In this document: positions 54,934 to 64,000 of the stretch, one piece after another | Layout of the letters: every line of letters begins with the position of its first letter | How positions within the stretch are numbered: position 1 is the first letter of the stretch | Assembly (NCBI RefSeq): GCF_014646755.1 | Contig: NZ_BMNW01000012.1 | Coordinates: 1-64,000 of the forward strand | Length of the DNA stretch: 64,000 bases | DNA from: Pseudomonas asuensis | Lineage (GTDB): Bacteria > Pseudomonadota > Gammaproteobacteria > Pseudomonadales > Pseudomonadaceae | Direction of reading: 5' to 3' | The notes under the pieces: generated by a model | The model's database searches: none | The model's input: the letters and a program-made list of their open reading frames with translations, nothing else | What the model was told of the DNA's origin: nothing | Made by a program: the position numbers and the translations under genes

Positions 54934-57756
54934 ATGGCGCAGTATCAACCAGGGCAACGTTGGATCAGTGACAGTGAAGCCGAGCTGGGGCTCGGGACCA
55001 TCCTGGCACAGGATGGACGCCTTCTGACCGTACTGTATCCGGCCACCGGAGAAACACGCCAGTATGCTCAACGCAATGCACCCCTAACCCGCGTACGCTT
55101 CGCACCAGGCGACGAAATCACTCACTTCGAGGGCTGGAAGCTTACAGTCCGGGAAGTAGAAGAGAACGAAGGACTGCTTACATATCATGGCTTAAATGCC
55201 AAGAATGAGCCTCACACCCTGACCGAAGCGGAATTGTCCAACTTCATCCAATTCCGGTTGGCGAGTGATCGCCTGTTTGCCGGGCAGATCGATCCCCTTT
55301 CCTGGTTTAGCCTGCGCTATAACACGCTAGCCCACAGCAGTCGTCTCCTGCAATCCTCGCTGTGGGGGCTGGCTGGCGCGCGTGCGCAACCTATTCCGCA
55401 TCAGCTGCATATTGCCCGTAGTGTAGCCGACCGTATTGCCCCACGCGTCCTGCTGGCCGACGAAGTGGGACTTGGCAAGACAATCGAGGCAGGCCTCATT
55501 ATCCATCGTCAGCTGCTGAATGGTCGCGCACGTCGCATACTGATTTTGGTGCCTGAAAACCTTCAACACCAATGGCTCGTGGAAATGCGGCGCCGCTTTA
55601 ACCTGGAAGTCGCCCTGTTTGATGCAGAACGCTTCCGCGCCAGCGATGCGACTAATCCGTTCGAAGATAGCCAGATTGCACTGGTCTCGCTGGACTGGCT
55701 AAGGCGCGATGAGCGCGCCCAAGATGCTGCATTCGCGGCAGGATGGGATCTTCTGGTTGTCGATGAGGCTCATCATCTGGTTTGGCATCCAGAGCATGTG
55801 AGCCCCGAATATGCGCTTGTGGAGCAACTGGCTGAGGTCATACCTGGCGTGTTACTCCTCACAGCAACGCCTGAGCAGCTTGGACAGGACAGCCATTTTG
55901 CCCGTCTACGCCTGCTGGACCCTAACCGGTTCCATGACCTTGAAGCTTTTCGCAGTGAAAGCGCTAATTATCGCCCAGTGGCTGAGGCTGTTCAGGAGCT
56001 GCTTGATCATGGCACCTTGAGCGATGCGTCACGTACTGCTATCCACGGCTTCCTGGGAGCAGAAGGCGATACATTGTTGACGTCCGCCGCAGCCGGGGAT
56101 GAGGAAGCTCGCTCACGTCTTATTCGTGAGCTACTGGACCGCCATGGTACAGGCCGTGTTCTTTTCCGTAATACCCGCGCAGCAGTGCAAGGTTTTCCAG
56201 AGCGAAATCTTCATGCGTCAGCTTTGCCCTTTCCAGATCAATACCTGGATGTCGGAGACTCACTGTACCCTGAAACGCTTTATGTTCCAGAGGATGATAA
56301 CGATCGCTGGTGGCGTCATGACCCGCGTGTGGAATGGTTGATCGAAACCCTGAAAAGTCTGAAGAAATTCAAGGTTCTGGTTATTTGTGCACACGCGGAA
56401 ACTGCACTGGATCTGGAAGACGCCTTACGTCTACGTTCGGGTATTCCGGCAACAGTTTTCCATGAGCGGATGAGCATCCTTGAGCGCGATCGGGCCGCAG
56501 CCTACTTTGCTGATGAAGAGTTCGGCGCACAGGTATTGATTTGCTCTGAAATTGGTAGCGAGGGCCGTAACTTCCAGTTTGCTCACCACTTGGTGCTGTT
56601 CGATCTGCCTGGACACCCTGACCTGCTTGAGCAACGGATTGGCCGCCTTGACCGCATTGGTCAGCGCCACACTATTCAATTGCATGTTCCCTATCTGGAA
56701 GCCAGCGCCCAGGAACGCAAGTTCCAGTGGTATCACCAGGCACTTAATGCATTCCTCTCAACGTGCCCTACAGGTAACACGCTGGAGCAGCGCTTTGGCG
56801 AGCAGCTCAGTACGCTACTTCCAGGAGGCGATGAAGAAAGCTGGCAAGCCCTGCTGGAAGAGGGTCGCCGTACCCGCGAAACGCTTGAAGCAGAACTGCA
56901 CACTGGTCGTGACCGCCTGCTTGAACTCAACTCCAGCGGATCTGGTGAAGGTGAGGAGCTTCAGGAAGCGATTCTGGAGCAGGATGACCAGTTTGCCTTG
57001 CCAATCTATATGGAAAAGCTGCTTGATGCCTTTGGCGTTGACAGCGAAGACCATTCTGACAATGCACTCATCCTCAAGCCCAGCGAGAAAATGCTCGATG
57101 CAGGCTTCCCTCTGGGTAACGATGAGGGTGTGACGATCACATATGATCGTGACTTGGCATTAGCCCGAGAGGACATGCAGTTCCTTACTTGGGAACATCC
57201 GATGGTACAGGGTGGCATGGATCTCGTGCTTTCCGGCTCGATGGGCAATACGGCAGTAGCGTTGATCAAAAACAAGGCACTCAAGCCCGGCACTGTGCTG
57301 CTTGAGCTGCTTTATGTCAGCGAAGCCGTAGCGCCCCGCTCACTCCAGCTGACTCGCTTTTTGCCTCCTGTTGCCATTCGCTGCCTGCTGGATGCAAACG
57401 GTAATGATCTGGCAGCGCGTGTATCGTTCGAGACACTCAATGATCAATTGGAAAGTGTGCCGCGCGGTAGTGCAAACAAGTTTGTTCAGGCTCAGCGCGA
57501 CGCTCTTAGCAAGGTGGTTGCTGCCGGAGAAGGCAAAGTATTGCCTCGCCATAATGAGCGTGTCGAGCAGGCACGTCAGCGCTTTATCGCCAACATGGAC
57601 GAAGAGCTGGCTCGTTTGACAGCCTTGCAGGCAGTCAATCCAAGTGTTCGGGATACGGAAATTGATACCTTGCGCCAACAGCGTGAAGACGGAATCAACC
57701 ACCTGGACAAAGCATCGCTTCGCCTCGAAGCCATACGGGTTCTGGTAGCCGGCTAA
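54934..57756 (+). CDS. rapA: RNA polymerase-associated ATPase (RapA/HepA)
   Basis: RapA is a Swi2/Snf2 ATPase that recycles RNA polymerase. I start at [21 protein letters not shown], the family N-terminus, giving 940 residues. Tudor-like N-terminal domains (about 1-105), Walker A ([17 protein letters not shown], Lys182), DEAH box ([10 protein letters not shown], 277-280) and helicase C motifs ([24 protein letters not shown] and [11 protein letters not shown]) are seen in order. A strong terminator follows. Confidence 0.96.
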   Translation: MAQYQPGQRWISDSEAELGLGTILAQDGRLLTVLYPATGETRQYAQRNAPLTRVRFAPGDEITHFEGWKLTVREVEENEGLLTYHGLNAKNEPHTLTEAELSNFIQFRLASDRLFAGQIDPLSWFSLRYNTLAHSSRLLQSSLWGLAGARAQPIPHQLHIARSVADRIAPRVLLADEVGLGKTIEAGLIIHRQLLNGRARRILILVPENLQHQWLVEMRRRFNLEVALFDAERFRASDATNPFEDSQIALVSLDWLRRDERAQDAAFAAGWDLLVVDEAHHLVWHPEHVSPEYALVEQLAEVIPGVLLLTATPEQLGQDSHFARLRLLDPNRFHDLEAFRSESANYRPVAEAVQELLDHGTLSDASRTAIHGFLGAEGDTLLTSAAAGDEEARSRLIRELLDRHGTGRVLFRNTRAAVQGFPERNLHASALPFPDQYLDVGDSLYPETLYVPEDDNDRWWRHDPRVEWLIETLKSLKKFKVLVICAHAETALDLEDALRLRSGIPATVFHERMSILERDRAAAYFADEEFGAQVLICSEIGSEGRNFQFAHHLVLFDLPGHPDLLEQRIGRLDRIGQRHTIQLHVPYLEASAQERKFQWYHQALNAFLSTCPTGNTLEQRFGEQLSTLLPGGDEESWQALLEEGRRTRETLEAELHTGRDRLLELNSSGSGEGEELQEAILEQDDQFALPIYMEKLLDAFGVDSEDHSDNALILKPSEKMLDAGFPLGNDEGVTITYDRDLALAREDMQFLTWEHPMVQGGMDLVLSGSMGNTAVALIKNKALKPGTVLLELLYVSEAVAPRSLQLTRFLPPVAIRCLLDANGNDLAARVSFETLNDQLESVPRGSANKFVQAQRDALSKVVAAGEGKVLPRHNERVEQARQRFIANMDEELARLTALQAVNPSVRDTEIDTLRQQREDGINHLDKASLRLEAIRVLVAG

Positions 57757-57759
57757 TGT

Positions 57760-57787
57760 AAAAGGCCCTTCTCAGGAAGGGCCTTTT
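57760..57787. terminator. Terminator between rapA and the MOSC gene
   Basis: An 11-bp perfect stem (aaaaggccctt / aagggcctttt) with a six-base loop serves both convergent genes. Confidence 0.88.
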
Positions 57788-57800
57788 CGTTTCTGCTGCA

Positions 57801-58607
57801 TTAAGCCAATAGCTCAATCGGCATACCGACACTCACTGTACCCGGGCTGAGCTGAATAAGGTTCTGGCCAAAGTAAACGGCGCCCTCATGCTCTCTGTAG
57901 GTTTTTAGTGTCGCTAAAGGCTCGCGGTCCTGGCTGCGCACGCTGGTAACCGGATCTACCGTAATCAGCACGCAGCGTGAGCAAGGTTTCACAACTTGGA
58001 ACTCAACCTCACCGATCCGTATGTGCCTCCAATGGTCCTCTGCATACGCCTCACTACCGTTGACAACCAGGTTTGGTCTGAAACGCCTCATATCTAGAGG
58101 CATTCCTACACGCCGAGCCAAGTCATCCAGAGAAGCCTGGCCAATCAGGAGTAACGGAAACCCATCTGCGAAGTTAACGTGATCGCCTGGCTTGGCATAA
58201 GCAGTGTCTACCTGGCGTGCACGGCTTTCAGGCATATAGACCAGACGGCAGGGTCTGGCCAGGAAGGTACTTAGCCACGTATTTGCCTTTTCTCCTGCAT
58301 CTGGCACTTGAAACGTATCTCGCCAGAGCGTAACACCTTGCAAGGCCTCATTAGCAGGAGGAACGGAAACCTGAAGTTCCGGCATTCCAGGCGCATTGAG
58401 CAAGAGACAGGTGTCACTTGCCCAACGGGCAACAATTTGCCCCATGGTAGGCAACAACCGCTGAGTCAGGAAACGCCCTGTCGAAGCATCAACCACCATC
58501 CAGCGTCGGTCACCCGCTACACCCAGGCGATCAATAAAGGCACGCTCAAGAGGCTCAGGCGCGGTGGATTTGACGGGGTAGCGATAAAGTCCGCTGAGAT
58601 GGAGCAT
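57801..58607 (-). CDS. MOSC domain protein (YcbX type)
   Basis: A 268-residue protein: N-terminal beta-barrel domain (LSGLYRYPVKSTAPEPLERAFIDRLGVAGDRRWMVVD, about residues 4-40) and a MOSC domain (about 120-260) with the conserved Cys in VVKPCSRCVLITVDP. The family binds molybdenum cofactor and reduces N-hydroxylated compounds. It lacks the C-terminal ferredoxin domain of E. coli YcbX, so it must use a separate electron donor. Confidence 0.92.
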   Translation of the reverse strand: MLHLSGLYRYPVKSTAPEPLERAFIDRLGVAGDRRWMVVDASTGRFLTQRLLPTMGQIVARWASDTCLLLNAPGMPELQVSVPPANEALQGVTLWRDTFQVPDAGEKANTWLSTFLARPCRLVYMPESRARQVDTAYAKPGDHVNFADGFPLLLIGQASLDDLARRVGMPLDMRRFRPNLVVNGSEAYAEDHWRHIRIGEVEFQVVKPCSRCVLITVDPVTSVRSQDREPLATLKTYREHEGAVYFGQNLIQLSPGTVSVGMPIELLA

Positions 58608-58700
58608 GGCACGGCTTCCTGTCGACCAAAGAAGCCGTGAGTCTAGAAAAGATCCGCGTTAATGTGCAGGCTTGACGACTATAAAGTCGTCACACAGACC

Positions 58701-59636
58701 TTACGCGTCCTTTTCTAACAAGCTCAGCCGAGTCCGTACGGCCTCAACCAACAAGTCAGGTTGAAACTTGGACAGAAACGCATTGCAGCCTACCTTCTTG
58801 ACCATCGCTTCATTGAAGCTACCTGACAAGGATGTATGAAGCACAACGTAAAGGCTACTAAGCTGAGGGTCCTGGCGAATTTCAGTCGTCAGACGATAAC
58901 CATCCATTTCCGGCATTTCTGCATCAGTAATAAGCATTAGCAGTTTTTGAGAAACATCGACACCCTCTTGGGTCCACTGCTTAAGCTTTTGCAACGCCTT
59001 AAGACCATCTGTAGCGATATGGAACGTCAAACCGAGCTGCGTTAACGTCTCGCGCATCTGATTAAGCGCGGTACTGGAGTCGTCCACCAGCATGATTTCG
59101 CGCGCCTTGGCCTTGCTCAGTAATGAGTCATCCAGACGCTCACGGGAGACCCTGACGCTGTAAGGTACAATTTCAGCCAGTACCTTTTCCACGTCGATGA
59201 CTTCTATCAGTTTGTCTTCAAACTTGGTAATGGCGGTCAGGTAATGCTGACGACCAGCCCCGCCAGGAGGCGGCTGAATGCTGTCCCAATTGAGGTTGAT
59301 AATGCGATCTACGCCGCCCACAAGGAATGCCTGAACAGTACGGTTATACTCCGTCACGATAATCGTGCTGTTCTGATCAGGCACAATCGGCTTCATCCCA
59401 ATGGCGCATGCCAAGTCGATAACCGGTAGTGTCTGTCCGCGCAGATGAATAACACCACAAACAACCGGATTACGCTTGGGCATCAAGGTCAGCTTGGGCA
59501 GATGCAGTACTTCCTGCACCTTAAATACGTTGATGGCAAACATCTGCCGGCTGGACAGACGAAACATCAGAATTTCCAGACGGTTCTCGCCCACCAGCTG
59601 CGTGCGCTGGTCGACCGAGTCAAGAATGCTGGCCAT
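58701..59636 (-). CDS. cheV: Chemotaxis coupling protein with receiver domain (CheV), copy 2
   Basis: A paralogue of the cheV at 12.8 kb. A CheW domain (about residues 12-155) and receiver (about 180-305, acidic D185-D186, phospho-acceptor D238 in LITDAEMPEMDGY) are both intact. The conserved start MASILDSVDQRTQLVG fixes the ATG. It stands alone, with no other chemotaxis gene adjacent, but carries two FliA promoters, so it belongs to the late flagellar regulon. Confidence 0.94.
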   Translation of the reverse strand: MASILDSVDQRTQLVGENRLEILMFRLSSRQMFAINVFKVQEVLHLPKLTLMPKRNPVVCGVIHLRGQTLPVIDLACAIGMKPIVPDQNSTIIVTEYNRTVQAFLVGGVDRIINLNWDSIQPPPGGAGRQHYLTAITKFEDKLIEVIDVEKVLAEIVPYSVRVSRERLDDSLLSKAKAREIMLVDDSSTALNQMRETLTQLGLTFHIATDGLKALQKLKQWTQEGVDVSQKLLMLITDAEMPEMDGYRLTTEIRQDPQLSSLYVVLHTSLSGSFNEAMVKKVGCNAFLSKFQPDLLVEAVRTRLSLLEKDA

Positions 59637-59667
59637 GCTAAATTCTCCTAAGAATAGCGTTTCCTAG

Positions 59668-59694
59668 GTATCGGCCATCTTGCAAAGACCTTGA
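59668..59694 (-). promoter_or_regulatory. Sigma-28 promoter P1 of cheV copy 2
   Basis: The minus strand reads TCAAGGTC-N11-GCCGATAC, matching the FliA consensus in both boxes and spacing. The predicted start is about 26 bases before the ATG. Confidence 0.82.
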
Positions 59695-59754
59695 AGCGAA
59701 ACCCCGGAAAAGCCCACCCGCTCGGCCACGACAAATGGTGCGACAGGTTTAAGC

Positions 59755-59781
59755 TTATCGGCCTGTAAAGGGCTCGCTTGA
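59755..59781 (-). promoter_or_regulatory. Sigma-28 promoter P2 of cheV copy 2
   Basis: The minus strand reads TCAAGCGA-N11-GCCGATAA, with an exact -10 box and the same -35 core and spacing as P1, 87 bases further upstream. Confidence 0.75.
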
Positions 59782-59952
59782 ACAGCATTTACTATTAACA
59801 GGCCTAATCAGCTGCCTTCTCAATAGAATAAAACCCTGACTCCTCTGTTAGGCAAGCCTTTTGAAGACCAAAAAGTAAAGCCTGGATATGTATTTGATAC
59901 CTCAAGTTGGCCGAGATCTGGACCGACCAACCTAAGAGCTACAGCAGACATG
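59782..59952. other. Intergenic stretch upstream of the cheV promoters
   Basis: No ORF is supported here. The stretch between dcd and cheV copy 2 ends at the dcd terminator hairpin. I see no clear sRNA promoter, but a short plus-strand RNA ending at that terminator cannot be excluded. Confidence 0.35.
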
Positions 59953-59980
59953 AAAAAGCCGGGACACGCCCGGCTTTTTT
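59953..59980. terminator. Terminator after dcd
   Basis: An 11-bp perfect stem (aaaaagccggg / cccggcttttt) with a five-base loop has T-runs on both strands and lies 21 bases past the dcd stop. Confidence 0.88.
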
Positions 59981-60001
59981 CGCACACCAATATCGACTCG
60001 A

Positions 60002-60568
60002 TCAGGCTTTAGGCAGCGTCACACCGCGTTGGCCTTGATATTTCCCACCACGGTCCTTATACGACACTTCGCACGGTTCATCAGACTCTAGAAACAGCAT
60101 TTGGGCCACGCCTTCATTGGCGTAGATTTTGGCGGGCAGAGTTGTAGTGTTGGAAAATTCCAACGTCACATGCCCTTCCCACTCTGGCTCAAGCGGTGTG
60201 ACGTTAACAATAATACCGCAGCGCGCATAAGTACTTTTGCCTAGACAGATAGTCAGAACATTCCGTGGAATACGGAAGTATTCAACTGTACGCGCCAGTG
60301 CGAAAGAGTTCGGGGGAATGATGCAGACGTCGCCTTTGATATCAACGAAACTCTTCTCATCGAAGTTCTTGGGGTCGACTGTTGCCGAATGAATATTGGT
60401 GAACACTTTGAATTCATCAGCACAGCGCACATCGTAGCCGTAGCTGGACACGCCGAAAGAGATTAACCGGTCTGCTCCTTCACCACGCATCTGCCGCTCA
60501 ACGAACGGCTCGATCATGCCGTGTTCTTGGGCCATGCGGCGAATCCACTTATCTGCTTTGATGCTCAT
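60002..60568 (-). CDS. dcd: dCTP deaminase (Dcd)
   Basis: Dcd converts dCTP to dUTP for thymidylate synthesis. The N-terminus ([22 protein letters not shown]), [12 protein letters not shown], the nucleotide-binding [49 protein letters not shown] (catalytic Glu) and the C-terminal [13 protein letters not shown] are family features. The length of 188 residues is standard. It lies 124 bases after mrp. Confidence 0.97.
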   Translation of the reverse strand: MSIKADKWIRRMAQEHGMIEPFVERQMRGEGADRLISFGVSSYGYDVRCADEFKVFTNIHSATVDPKNFDEKSFVDIKGDVCIIPPNSFALARTVEYFRIPRNVLTICLGKSTYARCGIIVNVTPLEPEWEGHVTLEFSNTTTLPAKIYANEGVAQMLFLESDEPCEVSYKDRGGKYQGQRGVTLPKA

Positions 60569-60692
60569 GGCACTGTCCTGTCAGGGGTAAAAACATGACC
60601 GCGCATCTTACCGGTACGGCGGCGCGCATCAAAGACCTAAACAATGAGAAAGCGAAGGGCTAACGGTATTCAGCCCCTCGCCTATTAGGGTA

Positions 60693-61787
60693 TCAGTCGT
60701 CCGAAACCGTAATAGTAGGCATGATTGCAGCCTTCTTCCCGCCTTGGGCAATACGTGCGCCAACGTGACGCGCCATGTCCTGATAGATCATGGCAATCTG
60801 GCTGTCCGGGTCTGCGATGACCGTAGGACGGCCTTGGTCTGCCTGCTCACGAATAGTCATCGACAGCGGCAACGAGGCTAGCAGATCAACGCCATACTGG
60901 GTCGCTAGCTTGTTACCGCCACCCTCGCCAAACAAGTGCTCGGCATGGCCGCAGTTGGAGCAGATGTGCACGGCCATGTTCTCGACCACACCCAGCACAG
61001 GGATGTTGACCTTACGGAACATTTCCACGCCCTTTTTAGCATCCAAAAGGGCTAGATCCTGAGGAGTCGTCACAATGACGGAACCTGCCACCGGGACCTT
61101 TTGCGCCAGCGTAAGCTGGATATCACCAGTACCTGGCGGCATGTCGATAACAAGATAGTCCAGGTTGTTCCAGGCGGTTTGAGTGATCAGTTGCAGCAAG
61201 GCGCCTGACACCATCGGGCCACGCCAGACCACAGGTGTACGCTCATCGGTCAGGAAAGCCATAGACATGACTTCAACCCCGTGTGATACCAGGGGTATGA
61301 ACCACTTCTCATCCTGAATCTTAGGGCGTGTACCCTCAGGTAGCCCAAACATAATGCCCTGACTAGGGCCGTAGATATCAGCATCCAGAATGCCAACACG
61401 GGCACCTTCGCGAGCCAAGGCCAGCGCAAGGTTTGCTGCTGTCGTGGATTTACCGACACCACCTTTACCAGATGCAACTGCAACGATGTTTTTTACATTC
61501 GTCATTGCCTCAACCTGAGGCTGAGCGGCGTGGGGCTTGATGACACAGTGAATCTGCACATCTGCCTGAGTAACGCCTTGCAGATTTTCCAGGGAATTCT
61601 TGAGCACCTGTGCCATGCCGTTTTTGAACAGCGCTGCCGCATAGCCCAGCTCAATATTAACGGCAACATGTCCACCGTTGAGGGTGACGTCACGCAGGCA
61701 GCCTGCGCTGACCAGATCCTGGTTGAGATAGGGGTCGGTGTATTGGCGCAGAGTGGTTTCTACCACTTCGCGGGTAAGTGCGCTCAT
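60693..61787 (-). CDS. mrp: Iron-sulfur cluster carrier ATPase (Mrp/ApbC)
   Basis: Mrp/ApbC is a P-loop ATPase that carries Fe-S clusters to apo-proteins. I start at MSALTREVVETTLRQ, preceded by GGAG. An N-terminal MIP18-like domain (about residues 5-80) precedes the ATPase: deviant Walker A VASGKGGVGKSTTAANLALAL, LDADIYGPSQ, and a CxxC pair (HICSNCGHAEHLFG). The length is 364 residues. It diverges from metG, a common pairing in gammaproteobacteria. Confidence 0.95.
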   Translation of the reverse strand: MSALTREVVETTLRQYTDPYLNQDLVSAGCLRDVTLNGGHVAVNIELGYAAALFKNGMAQVLKNSLENLQGVTQADVQIHCVIKPHAAQPQVEAMTNVKNIVAVASGKGGVGKSTTAANLALALAREGARVGILDADIYGPSQGIMFGLPEGTRPKIQDEKWFIPLVSHGVEVMSMAFLTDERTPVVWRGPMVSGALLQLITQTAWNNLDYLVIDMPPGTGDIQLTLAQKVPVAGSVIVTTPQDLALLDAKKGVEMFRKVNIPVLGVVENMAVHICSNCGHAEHLFGEGGGNKLATQYGVDLLASLPLSMTIREQADQGRPTVIADPDSQIAMIYQDMARHVGARIAQGGKKAAIMPTITVSDD

Positions 61788-61949
61788 AACAGCTCCAAAC
61801 AAAGGTACGGTGTAATCGTAGTCACTATGCTACCGGTCAGACAGGATAAAACCTACCCGAATACTCAGACATTGGACCAAGCGTGAAAAAAAACGGTTCG
61901 GCCTTTATAGTGTTCAATTATTTTTAGCCTTAATTGACAGTCGAGCCCT

Positions 61950-63995
61950 ATGTCCGAGCCCCGGAAGATTCTTGTCACTAGCGCCCTCCCCTATGCCAAC
62001 GGTTCGATTCACCTTGGCCATATGCTGGAATACATCCAGACCGATATCTGGGTGCGCTTTCAAAAACTGCGTGGTAACCAGTGCATCTACGTTTGCGCGG
62101 ATGATGCCCATGGCTCCGCCATTATGTTGCGTGCTGAGCGTGAGGGCGTTACACCTCAACAGCTGATCGACGGCGTACGCACCGAGCACATGGCGGATTT
62201 CGCCGACTTCTTTGTGGATTTCGATAATTATTACTCGACCCACTCAGAAGAAAACCGTGCGCTGGCAAGCCAGATTTACCTGAAACTGCGCGACGCCGGC
62301 CACATTGCTACGCGCGCGGTAACCCAGTACTTCGACCCTGACAAGAATATGTTCCTGGCAGATCGCTTCATCAAGGGCACCTGCCCTAAATGCGGCACTG
62401 AGGATCAGTATGGTGATAACTGCGAGAAGTGCGGCGCCACGTACGAGCCCACGGATCTGATCAATCCTAAATCAGCAATCTCTGGCGCCACGCCTGTCCT
62501 CAAGGAATCTCAACACTTTTTCTTCAAACTGCCTGACTTCGACGCCATGCTTAAAAGCTGGACGCGTAGCGGTGCCTTGCAGGAATCAGTAGCGAACAAA
62601 ATAGCTGAATGGCTCGATTCCGGTTTGCAGGAGTGGGATATCAGCCGTGATGCACCCTATTTCGGATTCGAAATCCCTGATGCCCCTGGCAAGTATTTTT
62701 ACGTCTGGCTAGACGCGCCGATTGGCTATATGGCCAGTTTCCAGAATCTGATTACCCATCACCCAGAATTGGGGCTTGAGTTCGATGCGTTCTGGGGCAA
62801 GGATTCAACTGCCGAGCTCTATCACTTTATCGGCAAGGACATCGTCAACTTCCATGCCTTGTTCTGGCCTGCCATGCTGGAAGGCGCAGGCTACCGAAAG
62901 CCTACCGCTGTCAACGTCCACGGGTACGTTACAGTCAACGGCCAAAAGATGTCCAAGTCGCGTGGTACTTTCGTTAAAGCGCGCACCTACCTTGAGCATC
63001 TGTCGCCTGAGTACCTGCGCTACTACTACGCAGCTAAGTTAGGTCGTGGCGTGGACGACCTTGATCTGAACCTCGAAGACTTCGTCCAGAAGGTCAACTC
63101 TGACCTAGTGGGCAAGGTTGTCAATATTGCCAGTCGCTGTGCCGGCTTCATTCACAAGGGCAATAACGGTCTTTTGATTGATGCCAACCCTGCACCTGAG
63201 CTTTGGCAAGCCTTTCAGGCTGCTGCTCCCAGCATTGCCGAAGCCTACGAAGGCCGTGAGTTTGGGCGAGCCATGCGTGAGATCATGGCCTTGGCCGACC
63301 AGGCCAACGCCTGGATTGCTGAAAAGGCGCCCTGGGCGCTGGCCAAACAGGAAGGTAAGCAGGATGAAGTCCAGGCAATCTGCGCGCTGGGTATCAACCT
63401 GTTCCGTCAGCTGGTCATTTTCCTGAAGCCCGTACTTCCCAAGCTGGCCCAGGCAGCCGAGACGTTCCTGAATGTTGCTCCGCTGTGCTGGGATGATCTC
63501 CCAGTGGCACTGACTAATCATCAGCTCAACCCGTTTACTCCACTCATGACACGGATCGAATCTGCAAAAGTGACCGACATGATCGAAGCATCAAAAGAAG
63601 ATCTGGCTGCTAATAGCACCGCGCCTCAGGCATCCAATAATGGTGAACTGACCAAAGAACCTATTGCAGGAGCCATCGATTTCGATGCCTTTTCCGCTGT
63701 AGATCTACGAGTGGCTCGTATCGTCAAAGCGGAAGCTGTAGCCGGTGCAGACAAGCTTTTGCAACTTACGCTCGATATTGGCGACGAACTGCGTAATGTG
63801 TTTTCAGGCATCAAAAGCGCCTATGACCCGGCCACGCTTGAAGGTCGCTTAACGCTATACGTCGCTAACCTTGCGCCACGCAAGATGCGCTTTGGTATCT
63901 CCGAAGGCATGGTGTTGGCGGCGGGTCCCGGCGGAAAGGATATTTTCCTTTTGAGCCCGGACGCGGGTGCCTTGCCAGGGCAGCGAGTGAAGTAA
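61950..63995 (+). CDS. metG: Methionyl-tRNA synthetase (MetG)
   Basis: MetG charges tRNA-Met. The HIGH-type motif is HLGH in [17 protein letters not shown] (about residues 12-28). A zinc knuckle with four Cys ([17 protein letters not shown] region, about 145-165) and the KMSKS loop ([13 protein letters not shown], about 330-343) follow. A C-terminal EMAPII-like tRNA-binding domain (about 575-681) makes it the dimeric long form. The 681-residue gene is complete, ending five bases before the window edge. Confidence 0.98.
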   Translation: MSEPRKILVTSALPYANGSIHLGHMLEYIQTDIWVRFQKLRGNQCIYVCADDAHGSAIMLRAEREGVTPQQLIDGVRTEHMADFADFFVDFDNYYSTHSEENRALASQIYLKLRDAGHIATRAVTQYFDPDKNMFLADRFIKGTCPKCGTEDQYGDNCEKCGATYEPTDLINPKSAISGATPVLKESQHFFFKLPDFDAMLKSWTRSGALQESVANKIAEWLDSGLQEWDISRDAPYFGFEIPDAPGKYFYVWLDAPIGYMASFQNLITHHPELGLEFDAFWGKDSTAELYHFIGKDIVNFHALFWPAMLEGAGYRKPTAVNVHGYVTVNGQKMSKSRGTFVKARTYLEHLSPEYLRYYYAAKLGRGVDDLDLNLEDFVQKVNSDLVGKVVNIASRCAGFIHKGNNGLLIDANPAPELWQAFQAAAPSIAEAYEGREFGRAMREIMALADQANAWIAEKAPWALAKQEGKQDEVQAICALGINLFRQLVIFLKPVLPKLAQAAETFLNVAPLCWDDLPVALTNHQLNPFTPLMTRIESAKVTDMIEASKEDLAANSTAPQASNNGELTKEPIAGAIDFDAFSAVDLRVARIVKAEAVAGADKLLQLTLDIGDELRNVFSGIKSAYDPATLEGRLTLYVANLAPRKMRFGISEGMVLAAGPGGKDIFLLSPDAGALPGQRVK

Positions 63996-64000
63996 TCAAA

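Noticed and set aside
58611-58640. Inverted repeat cacggcttc...gaagccgtg upstream of the MOSC gene as a cofactor riboswitch
   Set aside because: It is a simple 9-bp hairpin without the conserved core of a molybdenum cofactor motif. It may be only a leader hairpin.
1-64000. CRISPR arrays, prophage, rRNA operons, toxin-antitoxin pairs
   Set aside because: No spaced repeats, phage structural genes, rRNA sequence or convincing toxin-antitoxin pair was seen.

Overview
The window is a chromosomal segment of a gammaproteobacterium of the Pseudomonas type. The gene orders flgBCDE / flgFGHIJKL with cheV-cheR, flgA and flgMN-flgZ; pheA-serC-gyrA-mtnA with mtaD-ubiG-mupP-yciK; gpsA-sixA with a hybrid kinase and fabA-fabB; and alkB / small gene / rapA are all familiar from pseudomonads. 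AmrZ, MupP and a CcoM-like peptide point the same way. Base composition looks near 50% GC by eye, low for the genus, so a lower-GC pseudomonad is likely. I cannot name the species.

Layout. 1-16.3 kb: axial flagellar genes (hook-associated proteins, rod, hook, P and L rings), the chemotaxis genes cheR and cheV, the P-ring chaperone flgA, the anti-sigma factor flgM, the chaperone flgN and the c-di-GMP brake flgZ. Three sigma-54 promoters (flgB, flgF, flgA) and a sigma-28 promoter (flgM) can be read directly. 16.3-17.7 kb: an MFS transporter. 17.9-24.5 kb: a compact seven-gene glycan cluster with two GT2 glycosyltransferases, a small flippase-like protein, a large membrane protein and three sugar-modifying or redox enzymes. 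It is followed by an AT-rich gap and tRNA-Arg(CCT). 25.3-28 kb: amrZ, mgtE and a small exported protein. 28-38.3 kb: pheA-serC-gyrA, mtnA, mtaD, ubiG-mupP-yciK and a lipoprotein. 38.3-40.5 kb: the selenouridine pair selD-mnmH. 40.5-41 kb: a non-coding stretch with clustered DnaA boxes. 41-46 kb: CynX-type MFS, AI-2E-type permease, a DUF4892 protein, an alpha/beta hydrolase and a thioesterase. 46-52 kb: gpsA-DUF4389-sixA, a hybrid sensor kinase, fabA-fabB. 52-58 kb: a FucP-type sugar symporter, a tiny ccoM-like gene with its own Anr box and terminator, alkB with a coupled small gene, a small conserved protein, rapA. 58-64 kb: a MOSC protein, a second cheV with two tandem sigma-28 promoters, dcd, mrp and metG.

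How the parts work together. The left third builds and regulates the flagellum: sigma-54 drives the structural operons, FlgM holds sigma-28 until the hook is finished, and sigma-28 then drives chemotaxis genes, including the distant cheV paralogue at 58.7 kb. FlgZ and AmrZ link motility to c-di-GMP and matrix control. The glycan cluster lies between these two regulators. Its gene content suggests synthesis, lipid-linked export and outer-face transfer of an unusual sugar, with target unknown; it is the best candidate here for an undescribed system. Most of the remainder is conserved housekeeping DNA with no insertion sequence, prophage or CRISPR array.
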